A DNA stretch of 64,000 bases, taken from contig OZ242171.1 in NCBI GenBank assembly GCA_965205525.1, positions 124,001-188,000 of the forward strand, given 5' to 3'. Position numbers and translations under genes: made by a program. Within the stretch, counting starts at the first letter, position 1. Every line of letters starts with the position of its first letter. Below are positions 8,340-16,755 of the stretch, piece by piece. Origin of the DNA: G965205525 sp965205525 (GTDB lineage Bacteria; Pseudomonadota; Gammaproteobacteria; JABABF01). Below the pieces are notes generated by a model. The model saw nothing but the letters and a program-made list of their open reading frames with translations, made no database searches and had not been told where the DNA came from.

Positions 8340-9734
8340 TCAGTACTTGTAGCTGTCCCTTTTAAAGGGGCCTTCTACCGGGATATGCAGATACGCGGAT
8401 TGCTCCCCGGTCATCTGCGTCAGTACGCCGTCAAAACCGGCCACCATGTACCTGGCCACCTCTTCGTCCAGCCGCTTGGGCAGCACTTCTACCAAGAGCA
8501 GGGACTGCTGCTCGTCGGGTGTGCAATTGGCGAACTGTTGCTGGTACAGGTGAATCTGCGCCAGCACCTGGTTGGCGAAGGAGCCATCCATGATGCGCGA
8601 GGGATGCCCGGTGGCATTGCCGAGATTGACCAGCCGACCCTCGGACAGCAGCAGCAGGGAATCCTTTTGCACACGATTCCGATAGACCCTGTGCACTTGC
8701 GGCTTGATCTCCTCCCACTCCCAGGCTTCCCGCAGGAAGGCGATGTCAATCTCATTGTCAAAGTGGCCGATGTTGCACACCACAGCGCCGCTTTTCAGCG
8801 CAGCCAGCATGTGCCGGTCGCAGACGTTGATATTGCCGGTGGCGCTGACCAGCAGGTCGGTGCCGGCGAGCAGGGGCCGGTTGAGATCTTCCGGGCGGCC
8901 GGTGTTCTGTCCATCTATGTACGGGGATACCACTTCGTAGCCGTCCATGCATGCCTGCAGTGCGCAGATGGGGTCCGCTTCGGTCACGCGCACGATCATG
9001 CCCTCTTGGCGGAGAGACTGCGCCGAGCCTTTGCCCACATCCCCGTAGCCCAGCACCAGCGCTTTTTTGCCGGCGAGCAGGTGGTCTGTGGCGCGCTTGA
9101 TGGCATCGTTCAGCCCGTGACGGCAGCCGTAGCGGTTGTCATTCTTGGACTTGGTAACCGAGTCATTGACATTGACCGCCGGCACTCGCAGGGTGCCCTT
9201 CTCCAGCATTTCCTGCAGCCGGTGCACCCCGGTGGTGGTCTCCTCGCTGATGCCGTGCAGATCTGCCAGCACCTCCGGGTGCTTGTCATGCAGCACTGCG
9301 GTCAGATCGCCGCCATCGTCCAGCGCCATGTTGGCGCCCCAGGGCTTCCCGTCTTTGAGAATGGTCTGCTCAATGCACCACCAGTATTCCTCTTCGCTCT
9401 CCCCTTTCCAGGCGAATACCGGGATGCCCTGGGCGGCGATGGCCGCCGCCGCATGATCCTGGGTGGAAAAAATATTGCAGGAGGACCAGCGCACCTCGGC
9501 ACCCAGCGCCGTCAGCGTTTCAATAAGAACCGCTGTCTGGATAGTCATGTGAATGCAGCCCATGATGCGCGCCCCCGCCAGCGGCTGCTGTGCGCTGTAC
9601 TTGGCGCGGATGGCCATCAGGGCCGGCATTTCGTTTTCGGCGATCTCCATTTCTCGCCGACCCCATTCTGCCAGTGCCAAATCGGCGACGCGAAAATCTT
9701 CGCCGGTGCTTGCAGTTCTTAGCTTGGTGCTCAT
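8340..9734 (-). CDS. ahcY: S-adenosylhomocysteine hydrolase (adenosylhomocysteinase)
   Basis: NAD-dependent reversible hydrolysis of SAH to homocysteine and adenosine, which removes product inhibition of methyltransferases. The protein has 464 residues. Recognisable blocks are ARIMGCIHMTIQTAVLIETL, WSSCNIFSTQDHAAAAIA, NDSVTKSKNDNRYGC, the NAD loop VLGYGDVGKGSAQSL, and the C-terminal family ending with a penultimate Lys-Tyr (KRDSYKY), which contacts the NAD of the neighbouring subunit. It lies between metK (30-bp gap) and metF (17-bp gap). The short gap leaves no room for an SAH riboswitch. Confidence 0.97.
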   Translation of the reverse strand: MSTKLRTASTGEDFRVADLALAEWGRREMEIAENEMPALMAIRAKYSAQQPLAGARIMGCIHMTIQTAVLIETLTALGAEVRWSSCNIFSTQDHAAAAIAAQGIPVFAWKGESEEEYWWCIEQTILKDGKPWGANMALDDGGDLTAVLHDKHPEVLADLHGISEETTTGVHRLQEMLEKGTLRVPAVNVNDSVTKSKNDNRYGCRHGLNDAIKRATDHLLAGKKALVLGYGDVGKGSAQSLRQEGMIVRVTEADPICALQACMDGYEVVSPYIDGQNTGRPEDLNRPLLAGTDLLVSATGNINVCDRHMLAALKSGAVVCNIGHFDNEIDIAFLREAWEWEEIKPQVHRVYRNRVQKDSLLLLSEGRLVNLGNATGHPSRIMDGSFANQVLAQIHLYQQQFANCTPDEQQSLLLVEVLPKRLDEEVARYMVAGFDGVLTQMTGEQSAYLHIPVEGPFKRDSYKY

Positions 9735-9764
9735 GTCATGCGCCTTTGTGCGTGCGGGTCATAC

Positions 9765-10994
9765 TTACAGGCCGACGGCCGCCCTGAGAGCCTTGGCCCG
9801 ATCGGTGCGCTCCCAGCTGAAACTTTCTTCGGTGCGGCCGAAATGACCGTAGACGCTAGAAGGGCGGTAGATCGGCCGTTCCAGCTGCAGCATCTTGATC
9901 AGTCCCCAGGGGCTCAGATCAAAGTGCTCGCGGATCAATTCCGCCACTTTTTCATCCGGCAGAACGCCGGTATCAAAGCAGTTGGCGGCAATGGAGACAG
10001 GCTCGGGAACGCCGATGGCGTAGGACACCTGAACCTCGCACTTTCGGGCTATGCCGGCCGCGACAATATTCTTCGCCACATAGCGGGCCGCATAGGCGGC
10101 AGAGCGGTCCACCTTGGAGGGATCTTTGCCGGAAAAGGCGCCGCCCCCGTGCCGGGCAGCGCCGCCGTAGGTGTCTACGATGATCTTGCGGCCGGTGAGA
10201 CCGCAGTCTGCGACCGGACCGCCGCTGGTAAACCGCCCCGCCGGGTTGATATGACAGGCGGTGTCGGCATGCAGCCATTGCGCGGGCAGGACGGCGCGAA
10301 TAATTTTTTCCATCACCGCCTCCCGGATGGCCTTCTGTCCGATTTCTGCGCTGTGCTGTGTGGACAGCACTACCGCATCAATGGCAACCGGCCGCCCTTG
10401 GTTGTCGTAGCGCATGGTGACCTGGCTTTTGGCATCGGGGCCTAGCCAGGATAGATCCTTGTCTTCCCGTCTGAGCTCGGCCTGGCGTCGCACCAGGCGG
10501 TGGGCGTAGGCGATGGGGGCCGGCATCAGCAGGGGGGCCACCTCCGGATCAATGTCCGCCGACACCTCATCGCTGGCGTAGCCGAACATCATGCCTTGAT
10601 CTCCGGCACCCTGTTTTCGCCTATCTGCATCCGTTTCTGTTTTTTGTGCGCCGTCCACTCCGAGGGCGATGTCGGAAGATTGCCGGCCCAAGGCTACCAG
10701 CACTCTGCATTTGCTGCCGTCTAAGCCCATTTCTTCTCTGTCGTAGCCGGCGCCTGTCACCACATCGCGCACGATCCTGCGGGTGTCCGGCATTTCGTCT
10801 TCGGCAATGTTGCCGATCTCGCCAGCCACGACGACGAGATCATCCTTAATCAGGGCTTCCACCGCCACCCGTGCGCGGGATTGTCTGCTGAGCAGGGCAT
10901 CTAGCATCGCATCGGACACCTGGTCCGCCAGTTTGTCAGGGTGTCCCTCGGATACTGATTCCGAAGTAAAAGTGCGATATTCGCTCATCGTCAT
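9765..10994 (-). CDS. metK: S-adenosylmethionine synthetase
   Basis: Makes SAM from methionine and ATP. The protein has 409 residues from the first ATG (10992-10994), which sits 5 nt after a GAGG ribosome binding site; a second ATG is two codons later. Motifs are YRTFTSESVSEGHPDKLADQ, AGDQGMMFGYA (family signature 1) and GGGAFSGKDPSKVDRSAAY (signature 2, phosphate-binding loop). It is slightly longer than the 384-residue E. coli protein. It lies 7 bp after the ArsR-methyltransferase gene, so the regulator and the SAM-making enzyme are co-transcribed. Confidence 0.97.
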   Translation of the reverse strand: MTMSEYRTFTSESVSEGHPDKLADQVSDAMLDALLSRQSRARVAVEALIKDDLVVVAGEIGNIAEDEMPDTRRIVRDVVTGAGYDREEMGLDGSKCRVLVALGRQSSDIALGVDGAQKTETDADRRKQGAGDQGMMFGYASDEVSADIDPEVAPLLMPAPIAYAHRLVRRQAELRREDKDLSWLGPDAKSQVTMRYDNQGRPVAIDAVVLSTQHSAEIGQKAIREAVMEKIIRAVLPAQWLHADTACHINPAGRFTSGGPVADCGLTGRKIIVDTYGGAARHGGGAFSGKDPSKVDRSAAYAARYVAKNIVAAGIARKCEVQVSYAIGVPEPVSIAANCFDTGVLPDEKVAELIREHFDLSPWGLIKMLQLERPIYRPSSVYGHFGRTEESFSWERTDRAKALRAAVGL

Positions 10995-11001
10995 ATTCGC
11001 C

Positions 11002-12015
11002 TCACACACTCTTGGCAAACTCTCGGACCTGCACGCAGAAGCCATTGCGCAGTGAAAGGTACATGCTGCGCCCCGGCTTCAGTCCCGCTTCGGCTGCCCA
11101 GCCATCCAGCTCCTCCGGTGCAAAGCCCAGCCACAGGTCGCCGCAGGCGCCTTGCACCCAGGGCTGATCATGGCGGCAGAGATCGGTGACCAGCAGCACG
11201 CCCCCCGGGACCAGCGTCCTTGCCGCATCGGCCATCACTTGGGAGGGGGAGGGGGTATGGTGCAGCACCATGCTGGCTGTCGCGCAGTTGGCGCTGAGCC
11301 CCCTGAGAGACCGATGGCTGGTGTCGCCGAGCACAAACTTTATATTGCCGCTGCCCGCTTCCCGGGCCGTGGCCTTGGACTTCTCCAGCATCTCGCGGGA
11401 GCTGTCCAGCGCGATTACCGAGCGGAAGCGCTCTGCCAATATCGGCAGGAAAGCGCCGTCGCCGGGGCCGATCTCCAGGGCGCAGCGGCGCTGCTGGGCG
11501 GGGACGCAGGTATCTAGCATTTTGATGATCGCCTCCGCGTACTGGGGATATTCGGCAATCAGATCCTGCCGTTCCCGAAAGCGACAGCTGTTGGCAGCGA
11601 AAAAACGCCGGGAAGCGGCGGCTCGGGCCCCCTGAACACTTTGCAGCCGCCGCTGAATTGCAGGGGGCAGGCTCGCTTTGTCCACGGCTGAAAATAAGGC
11701 TGCCTGCGCATCCTCTAGGGATTCCTCCAAGGCGGCGTGGGTGCGGCGATAAAAAATGGAAGTGCCCTCCCGACGTCCCTCAACCAGGCCGGCCAAAGAC
11801 AGCACTTTCAGGTGGTGGCTCATGCCAGGCTGGCGCATTTCAAAGATTTGGCATAGCTCCAGTACCCCGAAAGCATTGCGCTGCAAGACCCGGAGGATCT
11901 GCAGCCGCAGCGGCTCGCTGCCGGCTTTGCACATTTCGGACAGCGCTCTCAGCTGCCCCCCGCTGTCGGCGGCGGCGGCTGAAGTATTGCGTATCTTTAC
12001 GGCAGCTTTGCCCAT
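11002..12015 (-). CDS. ArsR-family regulator fused to a SAM-dependent methyltransferase (SahR-like)
   Basis: A 337-residue two-domain protein. Residues about 25-105 form an ArsR winged helix (LRLQILRVLQ, MRQPGMSHHLKVLSLAGLV as the recognition helix, wing GRREGTSIFYR). There is no ArsR metal-binding CXC motif. Residues about 160-330 form a class I methyltransferase with motif I LEIGPGDGAFLPIL, then VIALDSSREMLEKS and a VLHHTPSPSQVM segment. It heads the operon metK-ahcY-metF-rsmE and has a palindromic promoter upstream. I infer that it senses SAM or SAH through the methyltransferase domain and controls the methyl cycle, including itself. The same fusion lies between metK and tkt in Pseudomonas. 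Whether the second domain is still catalytic cannot be told. Confidence 0.88.
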   Translation of the reverse strand: MGKAAVKIRNTSAAAADSGGQLRALSEMCKAGSEPLRLQILRVLQRNAFGVLELCQIFEMRQPGMSHHLKVLSLAGLVEGRREGTSIFYRRTHAALEESLEDAQAALFSAVDKASLPPAIQRRLQSVQGARAAASRRFFAANSCRFRERQDLIAEYPQYAEAIIKMLDTCVPAQQRRCALEIGPGDGAFLPILAERFRSVIALDSSREMLEKSKATAREAGSGNIKFVLGDTSHRSLRGLSANCATASMVLHHTPSPSQVMADAARTLVPGGVLLVTDLCRHDQPWVQGACGDLWLGFAPEELDGWAAEAGLKPGRSMYLSLRNGFCVQVREFAKSV

Positions 12016-12062
12016 GCTCTCTGTGAGTGGCCCGAGCAGGCCTCTTTGAAATTGAAGGGTGC

Positions 12063-12095
12063 ACTATATCAAAAATTACTGATATATCAATAATT
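12063..12095 (-). promoter_or_regulatory. Promoter overlapping a palindromic operator of the methyl-cycle operon
   Basis: On the minus strand, TTGATA (12085-12090) and TATAGT (12063-12068) are separated by 16 bp, a good sigma-70-like promoter about 50 bp before the regulator ATG. The same bases form TATATCA-N8-TGATATA (12065-12086), and TGATATATCA (12080-12089) is itself a perfect palindrome. A related half copy, ATATCAATAATT, extends to 12095. An ArsR-type dimer bound here would cover both promoter elements. The rest of the divergent gap (12096-12367) leads to tkt and shows no other convincing site. Confidence 0.7.
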
Positions 12096-12367
12096 CCCCT
12101 GCCCGATAATCTCCCGACGGGCGACTTGTCTCCCTGCTTGGCTGATTGAGGCTTGCCTGTCTTATGAAGGGGGCAGAAAGCCTGCCTGCCCTGCCGGGCA
12201 TTCGCCGACTGTCGCCCACTCCCGGACGGCGGCAGCGGAGCATGTACCTGTTTTCCGCCGCGTATTTACCGGCTGTCCGGCCCGTGCTGGTACCGGGTGG
12301 AGGGGTTTTATAGTCTGTACAATAGTCTGTCTTTTCCGAGTATCTACATCGGTATAGCTTGCTGCCA

Positions 12368-14383
12368 ATGGTTTCTCATTCTGACTTAGCAGCCTCCCTG
12401 CGTGTGCTAAGCATGGATGCAGTGCAGCAGGCCCGCAGCGGCCATCCCGGCATGCCGATGGGCATGGCTGATATTGCCACAGTCCTGTGGCGTGAGTATC
12501 TGCGCCACGATCCGGCCAATCCCGACTGGCCTGACCGGGACCGCTTTGTCCTGTCCAACGGACACGGTTCCATGTTGCTGTACGCACTTTTGCATTTGAC
12601 AGGCTACGACCTGCCAATGAAGGAGATCAAGAATTTTCGCCAGCTGCACAGCCGCACCCCGGGACACCCGGAGTACGGTCTCACACCCGGTGTGGAAACC
12701 ACCACCGGCCCCCTCGGTCAGGGTTTGGCCAACGCCGTGGGGATGGCCCTCGCTGAAAAGATTCTGGCGGCCCGCTTTAATCGCCGCAGGTATTTCCTGA
12801 TTAACCACAAAACCTATGTTTTTGTCGGCGATGGCTGCCTGATGGAGGGGATCTCCCACGAGGTCTGCTCCCTGGCTGGCAGCATGCGGCTCGGCAAGCT
12901 GATAGTGTTTTATGACAGCAATGGGATTTCCATAGATGGGGCTGTAAGCGGCTGGTTCACAGACGACACCGCAGCGCGCTTTGCCGCCTACGGCTGGCAG
13001 ACCATCCCGGAGGTGGACGGCCATGACCCCAAGGCTATTCAGGCGGCCATAGAGAAGGCCCATGAGGACCCTGAGCGCCCGACCCTGATCTGCTGTCGCA
13101 CGGTAATCGGTCGCGGGGCGCCGAATAAGCAGGGCTCAGCGGATGTGCACGGTGCACCCCTGGGCAAAGATGAAGTGGCCGCCGTTCGGGAGGTGCTGAA
13201 CTGGCAGCACGAGCCCTTTGTCATCCCCCAGGACATTCGCCAGGCCTGGGATGCGCGCAAGGCAGGACGAGCCCATAGCCGTGAATGGGAGAAGCAGCTG
13301 GCCTCCTATAAGAAGGAGCATTCGGAACTGGCCGGTGACCTGAAGCGATGCCTGGCGGGGAGTCTGCCGGGCGGCTTTGCCGAGACCGCCCGGCAGTTTA
13401 TCCACAGCAGTCAGCTAGCCAATGACGGTGCAGGAAAAGAGTGCTCCACTCGCAAGGCCTCGCGTCTCTGCCTGGATGCCTATGCGCCCCTCCTGCCGGA
13501 GCTGATGGGGGGCTCTGCTGATCTCAGCGATTCGAATAATACCCGCTGGGCCGACAGCCGCACCATAACCGGCGAGCAGCCCGGCGGCAACTACATTCAT
13601 TTCGGTGTGCGCGAATTCGGCATGAGCGCCATCCTGAATGGCATCGCCCGGCACGGCGGTTTTATCCCCTACGGCGGCACTTTTCTGGTATTTATGGAAT
13701 ATGCGCGCAATGCTGTGCGGCTGGCAGCGCTGATGAAGCAGCGCTGCATCTTCATTTATACGCATGATTCCATCGGTCTCGGTGAAGACGGTCCCACCCA
13801 CCAGCCGGTGGAGCAGCTGTGCGCTCTGCGCTCCACTCCGAACCTTTCCGTTTGGCGTCCTTGCGATACCGTGGAGACGGCGATAGCTTGGCAGGCAGCC
13901 TTGGAGCGGCAAGATGGTCCCACGGCCCTAGTGCTGAGCCGGCAGTCCCTGCCGGCGATTCGTCGGGACTTAGAGCAGTTGGACGATGCGGCTCGCGGCG
14001 CTTATGTGCTGCGAGAACCCGAGGGAGGCGAACCGGAGGGGGTGCTGATTGCCACCGGCTCTGAAGTGTCGGCGGCACTGGCGGCAGCGGAGCTGCTTGC
14101 CGCGCGCAATCGCCGGGTGCGGGTGGTATCCATGCCGTCAGCCGATGTTTTTGAGCGCCAGGCAAAATCCTATCGGGAGGCCGTTCTGCCCGCCGCCATC
14201 CGTCGCCGGGTCGTCGTGGAAGCGGCGCACCCGGACTGGTGGTATCGCTACGCTGGATTGGATGGGACAGTGCTGGGTATCAGCCAGTTCGGCGCCTCTG
14301 CTCCTGCTGAGAAGCTGTTTGAGCACTTCGGGTTTACGCCGGAGCAAGTGGCGGATGAAACGGAAAAAATTCTTTCTGTCTGA
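12368..14383 (+). CDS. tkt: Transketolase
   Basis: Thiamine-diphosphate enzyme moving two-carbon units in the non-oxidative pentose phosphate or Calvin pathways. The protein has 671 residues from ATG 12368. A TTG nine bases upstream is in frame, but the ATG matches the E. coli start. Motifs are LSMDAVQQARSGHPGMPMGMADIA, VLSNGHGSMLLYA, GPLGQGLANAVGMA and the ThDP loop GDGCLMEGISHEV. Later ones are GVREFGMSAILNGIA and HDSIGLGEDGPTHQPVEQL. It is the first gene of a plus-strand central carbon operon with epd, pgk and fba, divergent from the methyl-cycle operon. Confidence 0.97.
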   Translation: MVSHSDLAASLRVLSMDAVQQARSGHPGMPMGMADIATVLWREYLRHDPANPDWPDRDRFVLSNGHGSMLLYALLHLTGYDLPMKEIKNFRQLHSRTPGHPEYGLTPGVETTTGPLGQGLANAVGMALAEKILAARFNRRRYFLINHKTYVFVGDGCLMEGISHEVCSLAGSMRLGKLIVFYDSNGISIDGAVSGWFTDDTAARFAAYGWQTIPEVDGHDPKAIQAAIEKAHEDPERPTLICCRTVIGRGAPNKQGSADVHGAPLGKDEVAAVREVLNWQHEPFVIPQDIRQAWDARKAGRAHSREWEKQLASYKKEHSELAGDLKRCLAGSLPGGFAETARQFIHSSQLANDGAGKECSTRKASRLCLDAYAPLLPELMGGSADLSDSNNTRWADSRTITGEQPGGNYIHFGVREFGMSAILNGIARHGGFIPYGGTFLVFMEYARNAVRLAALMKQRCIFIYTHDSIGLGEDGPTHQPVEQLCALRSTPNLSVWRPCDTVETAIAWQAALERQDGPTALVLSRQSLPAIRRDLEQLDDAARGAYVLREPEGGEPEGVLIATGSEVSAALAAAELLAARNRRVRVVSMPSADVFERQAKSYREAVLPAAIRRRVVVEAAHPDWWYRYAGLDGTVLGISQFGASAPAEKLFEHFGFTPEQVADETEKILSV

Positions 14384-14450
14384 AGATTTCTGCCTGCGGT
14401 CCATGGGGCTGGGTGCCCGCTGGGCGAGCGGCGTCTTGATTCCTTAGAGG

Positions 14451-15512
14451 ATGACAGCCCGCATTGCCATCAACGGGTACGGGCGCATCGGCCGCAGCGT
14501 GCTGCGCGCGCTCTACGAGTGCGGCTATCGGAATCGCCTGCAGCCAGCGGCGATCAATGACCCCGCCCCCCTGGTCGCGGTCAGCCACCTGACCCGCTAC
14601 GACACGGTGCACGGCAAATTCCCCATTGCGGTGGAGGAGGGGGATGACTGCCTTCGCATTGCGGGTGATGAAATTCAGCTCAGCGGAGAAACCGACCCGG
14701 CGCGCCTGCCCTGGCGAGATCTGGATGTAGATATCGTCCTGGAGTGCACCGGACAATTCAGGGAAACCTCTCAGCTTGCGCTGCACCTGGATGCCGGGGC
14801 TCACCGCGTGCTCCTGTCCCAGCCCGGTGCCCGGGAGATTCCCGCGGTGGTGTGGGGCATCAACAGCCGACTCTTGCAGACGGAGGCGTCAATTATCTCC
14901 TCTGCCTCCTGCACCACCAATGCAGTGGTGCCGGTTATCGCGGTCTTGGACCGGACGCTGGGGATAGAGAGGGGCGCGATCACCACCCTGCATTCCGCCA
15001 TGAATGACCAGCCGGTTCTGGATTGCTACCGGCCCGGCGCTGACCTGAGGCTTATGCGTGCAGCCGGGGGCTCCATGATCCCGGTAGATACCCAGCTGGC
15101 GCAGGGCATCAGCCGCATACTGCCCCATTTAGAGGGGCGTTTTTCCGCCTCTGCCCTGCGGGTGCCCGTGCTGAATGTGTCCGCTATGAATCTCTCGGTG
15201 CAGGTTTGCCGGGACACTTCTGCCGAGGAGGTCAACCAGCTGCTGGCAGCGGCGGGGCAGGACTCCTTTCTGGCGGGAATTCTCGGGTACAGCGAAGAGC
15301 CGCTGCCCTCCTGTGATTTCAACCACGATCCCCGCTCCGGCATCGTGGATGCCGGGCAGACCCGGGTCAGCCATGGGCGTCTGGTCACCACCTTGACTTG
15401 GTTTGACAATGAATGGGGCTTTGCAAACCGCATGCTGGATTTGGCCTCTGCCATGGCCGAAATTCAGTCCGGCGGTGATGCGCAGCAGCTGAGAGAATTC
15501 CCCCATGGGTGA
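14451..15512 (+). CDS. epd: Erythrose-4-phosphate dehydrogenase-type member of the GAPDH family
   Basis: A 353-residue NAD-dependent aldehyde dehydrogenase of the GAPDH family. The N-terminus ARIAINGYGRIGRSVLRALYE is the NAD loop. The catalytic cysteine is C154 in SASCTTN. Residues such as TLHSAMNDQPVLDCY, SMIPVDTQLAQGI and DFNHDPRSGIVDAGQTRVS follow the Epd rather than the GapA pattern. Epd oxidises erythrose 4-phosphate toward pyridoxal phosphate synthesis. It lies 67 bp after tkt, and its stop region overlaps the pgk start by 8 bp. In this location it could also act as the glycolytic dehydrogenase; no gapA is in the window. Confidence 0.85.
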   Translation: MTARIAINGYGRIGRSVLRALYECGYRNRLQPAAINDPAPLVAVSHLTRYDTVHGKFPIAVEEGDDCLRIAGDEIQLSGETDPARLPWRDLDVDIVLECTGQFRETSQLALHLDAGAHRVLLSQPGAREIPAVVWGINSRLLQTEASIISSASCTTNAVVPVIAVLDRTLGIERGAITTLHSAMNDQPVLDCYRPGADLRLMRAAGGSMIPVDTQLAQGISRILPHLEGRFSASALRVPVLNVSAMNLSVQVCRDTSAEEVNQLLAAAGQDSFLAGILGYSEEPLPSCDFNHDPRSGIVDAGQTRVSHGRLVTTLTWFDNEWGFANRMLDLASAMAEIQSGGDAQQLREFPHG

Positions 15513-16680
15513 TCTGCCCCTGATGCAGGATTTTGATCTGGCGGGCAGGCGGGTGCTGATCCGAGAGGATTTTAATGTTCCGATGCAGGGCGGCAAAATC
15601 CGCTCTGATGCCCGCATACGAGCGGCCCTGCCTACGCTGCGAGCCGCCCTGGAGGCGGGTGCCGGAGTGCTGATCATGTCCCACTTGGGACGTCCCAAGG
15701 AGAATGCGGCGGGGGAGGAGCGGGCCCGCTTCAGCCTGGCGCCGGTGGCCCGCCGCTTAGGTGATCTCATGGATTGCCAGGTGTCGCTGGTGGAGAACGG
15801 GTGGGATGGAGTGCAGGCTGTTCCCGGCACGCTGACCCTGCTGGAAAATGTGCGCTTTCTGCCGGGGGAGAGTGCCAACAGCCCGGCGCTGGCAGCCCGC
15901 ATGGCTGCCCTGTGCGATATCTATGTGATGGATGCCTTTGCTGTGGCGCACCGGGCCCACGCATCTACCTGCGGTGTGGCCGAATATGCTCCCCAGGCCT
16001 GCGCAGGTCTCCTCCTGGCCGCCGAGCTGGAAGCCTTGGGACGAGCCCTCTTTGAGCCCCCTCGCCCGGTGGTGGCAGTGGTCGGGGGCGCCAAGGTGTC
16101 TACCAAGCTTCGGGTGCTGGAATCTCTGGCCAAGAAAGCGGATCGGCTGGCGGTAGGGGGCGGGATTGCAAATACTTTTCTGCATGCGAAGGGCTTTGCG
16201 GTGGGGCATTCTCTTTGTGAGCCGACACTGGCGGGAGCGGCCCGTTCTCTTTCAGAGCAGATTGATGTCCTCCTGCCCGAGGATGTCCTGACCGCAGCCG
16301 ATGCCGGAGCGCAGTCCGCCGTTTCGCTGCGGCCCGTGGCAGAGGTGCCAGAGACGGAGAGTATCTTTGATATCGGCCCCGCCAGTGCCGCCCGGCTGGC
16401 GGAAGCTGTGCGGGGTGCCGGTACGCTCATCTGGAGCGGGCCAGTGGGCATGTTTGAGGACCCCCGTTTTACGGCTGGAACTGCCGCCTTGGCCCAGGCC
16501 GTCGCCGACTGTCCGGGCTACACCTTGGCTGGGGGCGGCGATACTTTGGCTGCCGTGGAGAAATACGGCGTGGCCGAGCAGATATCCTATCTCTCCACCG
16601 GCGGCGGCGCATTCTTAGAGTGCCTGGAGGGCCGCATTCTGCCGGCGGTGGCAGCCCTGGAGAGCCGTGTCGGGGGCTGA
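15505..16680 (+). CDS. pgk: Phosphoglycerate kinase
   Basis: Reversible phosphate transfer between 1,3-bisphosphoglycerate and ADP. The protein has 391 residues, normal for bacteria. It carries RRVLIREDFNVPMQGGKI (family signature), VLIMSHLGRPKE, DAFAVAHRAHAS, VAVVGGAKVSTKL and the C-terminal GGGDTLAAVEKYG, STGGGAFLECLEG blocks. In place of the usual NDAFG motif it has MDAFA. The start ATG lies within the end of epd (8-bp overlap). It is followed by fba after 75 bp. Pyruvate kinase, often between pgk and fba in relatives, is absent. Confidence 0.97.
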   Translation: MGDLPLMQDFDLAGRRVLIREDFNVPMQGGKIRSDARIRAALPTLRAALEAGAGVLIMSHLGRPKENAAGEERARFSLAPVARRLGDLMDCQVSLVENGWDGVQAVPGTLTLLENVRFLPGESANSPALAARMAALCDIYVMDAFAVAHRAHASTCGVAEYAPQACAGLLLAAELEALGRALFEPPRPVVAVVGGAKVSTKLRVLESLAKKADRLAVGGGIANTFLHAKGFAVGHSLCEPTLAGAARSLSEQIDVLLPEDVLTAADAGAQSAVSLRPVAEVPETESIFDIGPASAARLAEAVRGAGTLIWSGPVGMFEDPRFTAGTAALAQAVADCPGYTLAGGGDTLAAVEKYGVAEQISYLSTGGGAFLECLEGRILPAVAALESRVGG

Positions 16681-16755
16681 GTGCGGACTGTCCCGGCAGG
16701 GTAAAATGGGCTTTGCCACCGTGAAATCCGAAACTGAGCTGCAGAGGAAAGAGTC

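Noticed and set aside
8244..9722. A 492-codon plus-strand frame opposite ahcY
   Set aside because: It is the antisense shadow of the highly conserved ahcY; the peptide has no family pattern and high-GC third positions explain its openness.
9735..9764. Possible SAH riboswitch upstream of ahcY
   Set aside because: The metK-ahcY gap is only 30 bp, too short for the known SAH riboswitch, and no structured leader is visible.
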